DNA of 6,358 bases. Origin: Bdellovibrio sp. Its GTDB lineage: Bacteria > Bdellovibrionota > Bdellovibrionia > Bdellovibrionales > Bdellovibrionaceae. Under the pieces are notes generated by a model. The model was not told where the DNA came from. It made no database searches and was given only the letters and a program-made list of their open reading frames with translations. The DNA is taken from positions 1 to 6,358 of the forward strand of contig PSRN01000088.1 in NCBI GenBank assembly GCA_003176075.1, given 5' to 3'. The first letter of the stretch is position 1. Every line of letters begins with the position of its first letter. Below, piece by piece: positions 1-5,489 of the stretch. The position numbers and the translations under genes are program-made.

Positions 1-16
1 TCCATTTATCTCTCAC
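1..16 (-). CDS. Possible first codons of the next gene, expected rplV (L22), truncated by window edge
   Basis: After the repeat the minus strand reads AGAGG (23-27), 6 bases, then GTG (14-16), which would be a well-spaced start. Only five codons are visible (M-R-D-K-W), so the product cannot be identified. rplV is expected from the conserved order rpsS-rplV-rpsC. Alternative starts are the ATG at 20-22, in the same frame but touching the Shine-Dalgarno, and the ATG at 3-5, in another frame. Confidence 0.3.
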
Positions 17-31
17 TTCCATCCTCTGTCT

Positions 32-61
32 GAGCGTGGGCGGCGAAGCCGCCACGGGTGT
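32..61 (+). repeat. 30-base palindromic repeat, copy after rpsS
   Basis: This copy is identical over 30 bases to the reverse complement of 3137-3166, so the two form an inverted pair about 3.1 kb apart. The core at 35-56 makes a 9-bp stem with one bulged G and a GAA loop on the plus strand. It contains GCGAAGC, known as an unusually stable DNA mini-hairpin. It directly abuts the rpsS stop codon and separates rpsS from the next gene. No T-run follows on the transcribed side, so it does not look like an intrinsic terminator. It may slow 3' exonucleases or be a REP-like element. Confidence 0.8.
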
Positions 62-361
62 CTACTTCTTGACCGCCACGGGTCCCGCCGCAGCCGCCGC
101 TTTCTTTTCAGCGTGGCCAGAAAAGGTACGTGTCGGCGCAAACTCACCCAGCTTGTGGCCGATCATATTTTCAGTGACGTAAACAGGAACAAACTTTCGA
201 CCGTTATGAACAGCAAAAGTCAGCCCCACCATCTCAGGGAGCACGGTTGAACGGCGAGACCAGGTCTTAATGACCTTCTTGTCGTTTTTTTGATGTGCGT
301 GTTCAACCTTTTTGAGTAGATGAAGATCAATAAAAGGTCCTTTTTTAATTGAACGTGCCAC
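62..361 (-). CDS. rpsS: 30S ribosomal protein S19 (uS19)
   Basis: S19 binds the head of the 30S subunit with S13 and forms part of the inter-subunit bridges near the A site. The product is 99 residues (E. coli 92). The start MARSIKKGPFIDLHLLKKV and the core KTWSRRSTVLPEMVGLTFAVHNGRKFVPVYV, then MIGHKLGEFAPTRTFSGH, are typical. The C-terminus (about residues 84-99) is a low-complexity Ala/Lys tail that makes the protein slightly longer than usual. The start is GTG at 359-361, with AGGAG (367-371) overlapping the rplB stop and 5 bases of spacing. The palindromic repeat begins within 3 bases of the TAG stop, and 11 bases of the repeat (CCGCCACGGGT) recur inside the last codons. Confidence 0.97.
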   Translation of the reverse strand: MARSIKKGPFIDLHLLKKVEHAHQKNDKKVIKTWSRRSTVLPEMVGLTFAVHNGRKFVPVYVTENMIGHKLGEFAPTRTFSGHAEKKAAAAAGPVAVKK

Positions 362-369
362 GCTTACTC

Positions 370-1188
370 CTACTTCCTTCGCTTGATGATTGTAGAATCC
401 GTCCGCTTATTATGCCGAGTCTTGTAGCCCTTGCAGGGCTTACCCCAAGGTGTGACCGGGTGATGCCCTTTGCCGACACCTTCTCCACCGCCCAATGGGT
501 GGTCGATGGGATTCATCGCCATCCCTCGAACGCCAGGCCGTATGCCTCGCCAGCGAGAGCGCCCTGCCTTGCCCAAACTAATATTTTCGTTATCCAGATT
601 TCCCACCTGGCCAATCGATGCGCGACAGGAAGAGAGGATCTTTTTAACCTCCCCAGAAGGCATCCGGACCTGACAGTAAAGTTTATCGCGAGCAACTAAA
701 ATGGCGCCAGCCCCAGCTCCCCGGGCTGCTTGAGCACCTTTCCCAGGTCGAAGCTCGATATTGTGGATTGTGGTGCCCACAGGAATGGCCGACAACGGAA
801 GCGCGTTCCCAGGTTTGATATCCGCCTTTTCAGATGAAACCACGATATCGCCCACATTTAATCCCACGGGAGCAAGAATATAGGCCTTCGTACCATCTTG
901 ATAGCTCAGAAGAGCAATTCGCGCCGTACGGTTCGGATCGTATTCAATAGATAAAACCCTGGCTGGGACCTCTACCTTATTCCGAATAAAATCAATTAAA
1001 CGATACCGGCGCTTATGGCCACCGCCAATATGGCGAATGGTGATCATGCCATAATTATTGCGAGCCGCCTTCTTACGCAAAGAAGTCGTGAGAGCCTTCT
1101 CAGGCTTTCTCTTGGTGATTTCTTTAAAATCAAACCCGGTCATCGAACGGCTGCCGTGGGATCGGGCCCCAAATATTTTGACACCCAT
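370..1188 (-). CDS. rplB: 50S ribosomal protein L2 (uL2)
   Basis: L2 is a primary 23S rRNA binder needed for subunit association and peptidyl transferase assembly. The product is 272 residues (E. coli 273). It contains HIGGGHKRRYRLIDF, IEYDPNRTARIALL, YILAP, GAQAARGAGAGAILVARD, and the C-terminal GIRPGVRGMAMNPIDHP followed by GGGEG and HHPVTPWG. The motif written HPHGGGEG in E. coli is HPLGGGEG here, with Leu at residue 232 where E. coli has His229. The ATG at 1186-1188 gives MGVKIFGARSHGSRSMTGFDF. A GAGGGGG stretch near the end of rplW supplies the ribosome binding site. A longer frame reaches 1293 but only by overlapping rplW. Coupling with rplW is likely since only one base separates them. 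Confidence 0.98.
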   Translation of the reverse strand: MGVKIFGARSHGSRSMTGFDFKEITKRKPEKALTTSLRKKAARNNYGMITIRHIGGGHKRRYRLIDFIRNKVEVPARVLSIEYDPNRTARIALLSYQDGTKAYILAPVGLNVGDIVVSSEKADIKPGNALPLSAIPVGTTIHNIELRPGKGAQAARGAGAGAILVARDKLYCQVRMPSGEVKKILSSCRASIGQVGNLDNENISLGKAGRSRWRGIRPGVRGMAMNPIDHPLGGGEGVGKGHHPVTPWGKPCKGYKTRHNKRTDSTIIKRRK

Positions 1189-1189
1189 T

Positions 1190-1471
1190 TTACGCCCCCT
1201 CAAAGAGGGCGATCTTTTCACCCGCGGCCAATTTGACCATCGCTTTTTTCCAGTGTGGGGTTCTGCCACGACCGTATTTATTGGCCTTGGCACGTCCCCG
1301 GCAGTTCACGGTCCGAACAGATTGCACTCTAACTCCAAAAAATTTTTCCACCGCGCCCTTGATATCGGGTTTAGTGGCTTCACGTTCAACTTCGAAAACA
1401 TACACGCCGGCCGCATTGAGAACGGCATTCTTTTCTGAAATAAGAGGCTTTTTTAGAATATTCAATTCCAT
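1190..1471 (-). CDS. rplW: 50S ribosomal protein L23 (uL23)
   Basis: L23 lies at the polypeptide exit tunnel and is the docking site for trigger factor and the signal recognition particle. The product is 93 residues, within the usual 90-100. It begins MELNILKKPLISEKN and has the family pattern VYVFEVEREATKPDIKGAVE (residues 24-43), FFGVRVQSVRTVNCRGR and KKAMVKLAAGEKI. I chose the ATG at 1469-1471 with GAGG (1478-1481) 6 bases upstream, overlapping the rplD stop. A TTG four codons earlier is not supported. The gene follows rplD by 8 bases and is separated from rplB by a single base. Confidence 0.97.
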   Translation of the reverse strand: MELNILKKPLISEKNAVLNAAGVYVFEVEREATKPDIKGAVEKFFGVRVQSVRTVNCRGRAKANKYGRGRTPHWKKAMVKLAAGEKIALFEGA

Positions 1472-1479
1472 TGGCGTCC

Positions 1480-2100
1480 TCAACCCTGCAAGCGATGGGC
1501 AATTTGTCCCACCGAATCCTTAGTCAAAATAACAGCGTCATACTTCAAAAGGTCAAACACGTTTAGACCCGCGCTTTCGAGAAACTTGTGCTTTTTTAAA
1601 TTTCGAGAAGCCCTCTCAACCATAGCGTTAGGCTTCGAATCGACCAAAACTGAACTCCCGAGACCGAATGACTTGAGTCGTTGAGCCAACTCCTTGGTTT
1701 TGCCTTCACTCTCCATATTCTCAACCACAAAGAGTTTCCCGGCGAGATTCAGATGGGATAGCGCCATCCGCAAACCCAATCGGCGAATTCGTTTGGGGAG
1801 AGCGTAGGAATAGTCACGAGGAACCGGACCAAAGAGCTTCCCACCGCCCGGCATCAACGGTGAACGACTCGAACCTTGTCGGGCATTTCCCGTGCCTTTC
1901 TGCTTGAATGGCTTTTTGCCACCACCACTCACCAATCCACGTGTCTTGACCATATGGGTGCCCTGCCTTCGGCAAGCCAATTGCCAGCGCACCACTTCAT
2001 GGAGAATATCATTCCTTGGCTGAACGGCAAAAACTGACGGATCCAACTCCACACTTCCGACTTTTTCTTTTTTCCAATTGTAAACTGCGGCATTACTCAT
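1480..2100 (-). CDS. rplD: 50S ribosomal protein L4 (uL4)
   Basis: L4 binds 23S rRNA early in assembly and its long loop lines the exit tunnel with L22. In E. coli it also represses the S10 operon at both transcription and translation. The product is 206 residues (E. coli 201). The tunnel loop is recognisable at residues 52-92: KTRGLVSGGGKKPFKQKGTG, then ARQGS, SP and GGGKLFGP. I chose the ATG at 2098-2100, which overlaps the rplC stop in an ATGA and gives the N-terminus MSNAAVYNWKKEKVG. The upstream extension of the frame runs through rplC and is not real. The 4-base overlap implies translational coupling to L3. The structured region ahead of rpsJ could be an L4 target, which is an inference. 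Confidence 0.97.
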   Translation of the reverse strand: MSNAAVYNWKKEKVGSVELDPSVFAVQPRNDILHEVVRWQLACRRQGTHMVKTRGLVSGGGKKPFKQKGTGNARQGSSRSPLMPGGGKLFGPVPRDYSYALPKRIRRLGLRMALSHLNLAGKLFVVENMESEGKTKELAQRLKSFGLGSSVLVDSKPNAMVERASRNLKKHKFLESAGLNVFDLLKYDAVILTKDSVGQIAHRLQG

Positions 2101-2756
2101 TTGGACTCCCTCATCAGGCGGAGCAAGGAATTTCTGGCTCCGGGCACAGGTCCTTTGACGAGAACAACCCCGTCGTCCAGCAAAACTTTGATAACCTGCA
2201 CGTTCTTCACGGAAACTGTTTCGTCTCCATAGTGGCCAGGAAATTTCTTCCCCGGCATCACCCGACCCGGCCATGTTCGGTTGCCGCTGGACCCGGGACG
2301 ACGATGAAATTTCGAACCATGGGCCGCCGGCCCACCGGCGAAATTGAACCGCTTTTGCGAGCCAGTAAACCCGTGCCCTTTTGAGGTTCCAGTGATCTTT
2401 ACCTTTTCACCAGCCGCCAAGGACTCCAGGGAAACTTTTTGGCCCACCGAAATCCCCTGCGGAATTTCTTGCCGAATCTCCTTTATGAAATAGGCCCCAT
2501 TCTCAAAACCCGCCGCCTTCAGCCGACTCTTTTCAGCGGAGTTGGAGTTTTTCGCGGATTTTGCCCGGCAGGCCACCTGCACCGCTTCATAACCCTCCTT
2601 CTCGCGAGTCTTGAGTTGAGTAACAACCCAGGGCTCGAATCGAAGCACGGTCACTGGCACGGCCTCGCCAGCTTCGTTGTAATAAGTGGTCATTCCTTCT
2701 TTGAAGGCAAAAAGGCCGGTCAACTTAACTGTAGCATCATGAGTCACTTCACTCAC
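2097..2756 (-). CDS. rplC: 50S ribosomal protein L3 (uL3)
   Basis: L3 is an early assembly protein of the large subunit whose extension reaches toward the peptidyl transferase centre. The product is 219 residues (E. coli 209). It starts MSEVTHDATVKLTGLFAFKE and carries the family signature FTGSQKRFNFAGGPAAHGSKFHR (residues 130-152), followed by GRVMPGKKFPGHYGDE. I chose the GTG at 2754-2756 because AAGGAG (2763-2768) precedes it by 6 bases. A longer reading to 2831 would overlap rpsJ and add unrelated residues. The position of the methylated Gln150 of E. coli L3 appears to be Thr161 here, so a PrmB-type modification is not expected, as in many bacteria. The gene lies 25 bases after rpsJ and its stop overlaps the start of rplD. 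Confidence 0.97.
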   Translation of the reverse strand: MSEVTHDATVKLTGLFAFKEGMTTYYNEAGEAVPVTVLRFEPWVVTQLKTREKEGYEAVQVACRAKSAKNSNSAEKSRLKAAGFENGAYFIKEIRQEIPQGISVGQKVSLESLAAGEKVKITGTSKGHGFTGSQKRFNFAGGPAAHGSKFHRRPGSSGNRTWPGRVMPGKKFPGHYGDETVSVKNVQVIKVLLDDGVVLVKGPVPGARNSLLRLMRESK

Positions 2757-2781
2757 TGGTCTCTCCTTAATTGCCGCGTCA

Positions 2782-3105
2782 CTAAATAGCTGAGAGTTTG
2801 ATCTCAACGTCCACGCCAGCAGACAAGTCAAGCTTCATCAGCTGGTCGATGGTTTGCTGGGTTGGCTCCAAAATATCAAGCATCCGTTTGTGGGTGCGCA
2901 CTTCAAATTGCTCCCGCGACTTCTTGTCAACATGTGGCGATCGAAGAACCGTGTAACGATTGATCCGAGTGGGAAGGGGAATAGGTCCCGCAACCCGAGC
3001 TCCGGTTCTTCGAGCGGTGTCGACAATTTCCTTCGTCGATTGGTCGAGAAGCTTATGGTCAAAGGCCTTCAATCGAATTCGGATCTTTTGACTTTGCATA
3101 TTCAT
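2782..3105 (-). CDS. rpsJ: 30S ribosomal protein S10 / NusE (uS10)
   Basis: S10 is a head protein of the small subunit and, as NusE, joins NusB and NusG in antitermination and transcription-translation coupling. The 107-residue product (E. coli has 103) begins MNMQSQKIRIRLKAFDHKLLDQ and contains the family signature GPIPLPTR and RSPHVDKKSREQFEVRTHKR. I chose the ATG at 3103-3105 because AGGTGGTGA, one mismatch from the ideal AGGAGGTGA, lies just upstream with 7 bases from AGGTGG to the start. The frame stays open for 27 codons further upstream through the palindromic repeat, but those residues are unlike any S10. A second ATG two codons inside (3097-3099) is possible but too far from the Shine-Dalgarno. 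It is the first gene of the S10 cluster. Confidence 0.98.
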   Translation of the reverse strand: MNMQSQKIRIRLKAFDHKLLDQSTKEIVDTARRTGARVAGPIPLPTRINRYTVLRSPHVDKKSREQFEVRTHKRMLDILEPTQQTIDQLMKLDLSAGVDVEIKLSAI

Positions 3106-3136
3106 TCTTTCACCACCTACGTTTCCGCTCGACTGA

Positions 3137-3166
3137 ACACCCGTGGCGGCTTCGCCGCCCACGCTC
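3137..3166 (-). repeat. 30-base palindromic repeat, copy upstream of rpsJ
   Basis: The 30 bases here are the exact reverse complement of positions 32-61. The core at 3142-3163 folds into a 9-bp stem with one bulged G and a three-base loop. On the strand transcribed with rpsJ it reads CGTGG-G-CGGC, GAA, GCCGCCACG. It ends 31 bases before the S10 start codon. No T-run follows in either direction, so an intrinsic terminator is unlikely. It resembles REP-type dispersed palindromes found between genes in many bacteria. An adjacent 5-bp hairpin (3167-3181) extends the folded region. Confidence 0.8.
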
Positions 3167-3192
3167 CTTGGCTTCACCAAGAAGCTTCAAAA

Positions 3193-3267
3193 TCAAGTTC
3201 GAATCAGAACAGACATCAATTCCATATTCCATTTCGCGCGTTTCAACTTTCGGCTTTGCAAGCCCAT
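3193..3267 (-). CDS. Possible 24-residue leader peptide upstream of rpsJ
   Basis: A short ORF starts with ATG at 3265-3267 and stops with TGA at 3193-3195. It is preceded by CAGGAG (3275-3280) with 7 bases to the ATG, a better ribosome binding site than that of fusA. The peptide begins MGLQSRKLKRAKWN and ends MSVLIRT; the first half is strongly basic (five Lys/Arg in residues 6-12). I recognise no family. It is in the same frame as rpsJ, separated by two TGA codons (3193-3195 and 3187-3189) and then an open stretch. The Shine-Dalgarno lies in the right arm of a hairpin, so translation may be conditional. It could be a regulatory leader peptide, a small protein, or chance. Confidence 0.35.
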   Translation of the reverse strand: MGLQSRKLKRAKWNMELMSVLIRT

Positions 3268-3272
3268 AATGA

Positions 3273-3288
3273 AACTCCTGTTGGAGTT
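3273..3288 (-). promoter_or_regulatory. Hairpin sequestering the leader-ORF ribosome binding site
   Basis: On the minus strand AACTCC and GGAGTT form a perfect 6-bp stem with an AACA loop. The right arm contains the GGAG of the Shine-Dalgarno for the 24-codon ORF that starts 5 bases after the stem. In RNA this would hide the ribosome binding site. The stem is short and may be only marginally stable. Confidence 0.5.
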
Positions 3289-3323
3289 AAGCTGACAGCC
3301 ACGAAATAAGTCACGAGGCGACG

Positions 3324-3352
3324 ACTATGCATTGGAATCCGGGACGAGTCAA
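3324..3352 (-). promoter_or_regulatory. Candidate sigma70-type promoter for the S10 operon
   Basis: Reading the minus strand, TTGACT (3347-3352, five of six matches to the -35 consensus) is followed after exactly 17 bases by CATAGT (3324-3329, four of six matches to TATAAT). The -35 starts 8 bases after the fusA stop codon. Transcription would begin near 3317 and give a leader of about 210 bases before the S10 start. Placement in the only large gap of the cluster supports it. It is a motif-based prediction, and transcription through from rpsL is also expected. Confidence 0.55.
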
Positions 3353-3359
3353 AGTATTT

Positions 3360-5465
3360 TCAGCGTCCAAGGCGGCCTAGAATCTCATCAAGCTTTCGTT
3401 GGCCCACTTCACGGTAGGCAAGGAATTCCATTGAAAAACTAGCTCGTCCCTGGCTTAAGCTGCGAAGGTCAGTCGCGTAACCAAACAACCCTTCCAACGG
3501 CACTTCCCCCAAGATCAGTTGAAACCCCGCGGATTTGACATTGATCGATTCAATTTTTCCCCGCCGTGAATTGATATCCCCAACGATTCCCCCAACAAAA
3601 GCATCGGGAGCGGTGATTTCGACCTTAAAAATCGGCTCCAGGAGATGAGTCTGCAGACCCTTCAAAGCATCACGAAAAGCCAAGGCCGCGGCGGCCTTGA
3701 ACGCCATCTCGGACGCTGATTTTTCGTCCTTCATCTGAGCGGCAACCAGGCTGATTTTAAGGTCTATCATGGGATAACTGGCCAGCGGTCCCACTTCTGA
3801 CGCTTCCCTGACTCCAGACTCCATCGCTTTCACCAGGGCGACCGGGAGGGAAGGCTGCTTCGGCAGCAGATTCTCAACCTGGGTACCGCTTCCCCGGGGG
3901 AGCCCTTGAACACGCACAGTGACCGCTGCGTAATGCTCCTCTCCGGCGATTTGACGTTCGTAAAAATGCTGGGCTTCGAATTTCCCCTGGACGGCCTCCC
4001 GATAGGAAACTTGGGGCTTACCCACATTCGCTTGAACTTTGTGTTCGCGAAAAAGTCGATCCACGAGAATATCGAGGTGAAGCTCTCCCATGCCTGAAAG
4101 GAGGGTTTGACCTGTCTCCGGATCTTGACGAAGGCGGGCCGACGGATCTTCTTTGACGAGTTTCTGCAAACCCACCATCATTTTGTCTTGATCAGCGGAG
4201 GATTTCGCCTCGACCGCAACAGAAATGACGGGTTCGGGAAAATAAATGGATTCCAGAACGATGGGACGGCGGGTATCGCAAAGGGTATCACCGGTACCTG
4301 TGAACTTTAGCCCCACGACCGCCCCGATATCACCCGCCTTGAGGGAAGTGATTTCCACTCGCGAATTCGCGTGCATACGAACCAGCTTTTGGATTCGTTC
4401 CTTCTTTTCGGTGCGCGGATTGAGGAGCTGATCCCCCACCTCCACGGATCCGGAGTAGACACGAATGTAAGTGAGAGACCCGGCGAAAGGATCGGAAGTT
4501 ATCTTAAACGCGAGCGCCGCCGCGGGTTCGCCAAAGTCCACTTTGCAACGAACTTCCTTGCTGTCCCGGTCGGGCTCGTGACCGATCACCGGCGGCAAAT
4601 CCAAAGGGCTGGGCAAGTAGTCCACCACGGCGTCAAGAAGCGGCTGAACTCCCTTGTTCTTAAAGGCAGCCCCACAAAGGACAGGGAAAACTTTGAGTTG
4701 CAGAACCCCTTTTCTCAAAGCAGCCTTGAGTTCGGCCGGGGTTATGGATTCGCCATTGATGTATTTTTCAAAAAGAGCGTCTTCAAACTCAACGACTCGC
4801 TCAATCATCACCTTGCGGCTGGCCGCTACTTCTTCGGCCATGTGGGAGGGGATTTCTTTCAGTAAGAATTTTTCACCGGCGACGGACCCTTCCCAAATGA
4901 TTGCTTTTTCTTCGAGAAGATCGATGACCCCAACAAACGAATCCTCGCTCCCAACGGGGATTTGAATGGGTAGAGGCTCGGCGTGCAATTTCTCTTTAAC
5001 CGTCCGGACCGACATCCAAAAATCCGCGCCGACGCGGTCCATTTTATTGATAAAGCAAAGACGGGGAACTTGATATTTATCCGCTTGTTTCCAAACCGTC
5101 TCCGATTGCGGCTCAACGCCGTTCACGGCATCAAAGACAGCCACTGCTCCGTCCAAAACCCGTAAGGAACGTTCCACCTCAATTGTAAAATCAACGTGGC
5201 CTGGGGTGTCGATCAAATTAAGGCGATGATCCCGCCACAAGAGCGTGGTGGCCGCCGCCGTGATGGTGATCCCGCGCTCTTGTTCTTGCTCCATCCAGTC
5301 CATGATTGTGTCGCCATGGTGGACTTCACCGATCTTGTGGCTTTTGCCGGAGTAAAAAAGAATCCGCTCGGTGGTTGTTGTTTTCCCCGCATCGATATGA
5401 GCCATGATCCCTATGTTGCGAGTCCATTTGAGTTCTTCGACAGACTGCGGATCAACGACTGACAT
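3360..5465 (-). CDS. fusA: Elongation factor G
   Basis: EF-G is the translational GTPase that drives tRNA-mRNA translocation and, with the recycling factor, splits ribosomes. The product is 701 residues, the normal length. The GTPase motifs are all present: P-loop AHIDAGKTT (residues 22-30), switch I RGITITAAATT (64-74), DTPGH (86-90) with the catalytic His at 90, and NKMD (140-143). A domain II and III region follows, with SGMGELHLDILVDRLF. Domain V begins near LEPIFKVEITAP (610) and contains GYATDLRS (662-669). The domain IV tip (about 575-585, AAQMKDEKSAS) does not match the usual GSYHDVDSSE loop. The ATG at 5463-5465 follows the rpsG stop by 24 bases but has no clear Shine-Dalgarno in the CCCGCGCCGCT before it. 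The start is still favoured because MSVVDPQSVEELKWTRNIGI gives a normal N-terminus. No tuf gene follows. The genome may encode additional EF-G paralogues, which cannot be judged here. Confidence 0.98.
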   Translation of the reverse strand: MSVVDPQSVEELKWTRNIGIMAHIDAGKTTTTERILFYSGKSHKIGEVHHGDTIMDWMEQEQERGITITAAATTLLWRDHRLNLIDTPGHVDFTIEVERSLRVLDGAVAVFDAVNGVEPQSETVWKQADKYQVPRLCFINKMDRVGADFWMSVRTVKEKLHAEPLPIQIPVGSEDSFVGVIDLLEEKAIIWEGSVAGEKFLLKEIPSHMAEEVAASRKVMIERVVEFEDALFEKYINGESITPAELKAALRKGVLQLKVFPVLCGAAFKNKGVQPLLDAVVDYLPSPLDLPPVIGHEPDRDSKEVRCKVDFGEPAAALAFKITSDPFAGSLTYIRVYSGSVEVGDQLLNPRTEKKERIQKLVRMHANSRVEITSLKAGDIGAVVGLKFTGTGDTLCDTRRPIVLESIYFPEPVISVAVEAKSSADQDKMMVGLQKLVKEDPSARLRQDPETGQTLLSGMGELHLDILVDRLFREHKVQANVGKPQVSYREAVQGKFEAQHFYERQIAGEEHYAAVTVRVQGLPRGSGTQVENLLPKQPSLPVALVKAMESGVREASEVGPLASYPMIDLKISLVAAQMKDEKSASEMAFKAAAALAFRDALKGLQTHLLEPIFKVEITAPDAFVGGIVGDINSRRGKIESINVKSAGFQLILGEVPLEGLFGYATDLRSLSQGRASFSMEFLAYREVGQRKLDEILGRLGR

Positions 5466-5489
5466 AGCGGCGCGGGACTTTCAGTTGGC

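Larger units (their letters stand above)
3106..3359 (-). promoter_or_regulatory. Non-coding gap between fusA and rpsJ: putative S10 operon leader
   Basis: This 254-base stretch is the only sizeable gap in the window and lies where tuf often sits. In transcription order it holds a candidate promoter, a 6-bp hairpin covering a Shine-Dalgarno (3273-3288), a 24-codon ORF (3193-3267), and a 5-bp hairpin GGCTT-GCA-AAGCC (3252-3264). A second 5-bp hairpin CTTGG-TGAAG-CCAAG follows (3167-3181), then a palindromic repeat (3137-3166) and the rpsJ ribosome binding site. In E. coli, ribosomal protein L4 binds a structured leader of about 170 bases to repress the S10 operon. Position and length here suggest a comparable role, but I see no sequence similarity to that leader and the function is inferred. 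Confidence 0.5.

Noticed and set aside
32..61. Repeat hairpin after rpsS as an intrinsic terminator
   Set aside because: The stem is GC-rich but no T-run follows on either strand, and a likely gene start with a Shine-Dalgarno comes right after it.
2782..3180. Longer S10 starting at the TTG at 3180
   Set aside because: The added residues come from the leader and the palindromic repeat, do not resemble S10, and the ATG at 3105 has a strong ribosome binding site.
3201..3246. Other promoter-like pairs in the leader (TTGAAA and TTGATG with 17-base spacers)
   Set aside because: Their -10 hexamers GGAATT and TTGATT match the consensus at only three of six positions, weaker than the TTGACT/CATAGT pair.
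3106..3359. Degraded tuf or a tRNA gene between fusA and rpsJ
   Set aside because: No EF-Tu-like peptide in any frame by eye and no cloverleaf or TTCGA-type T arm in context.
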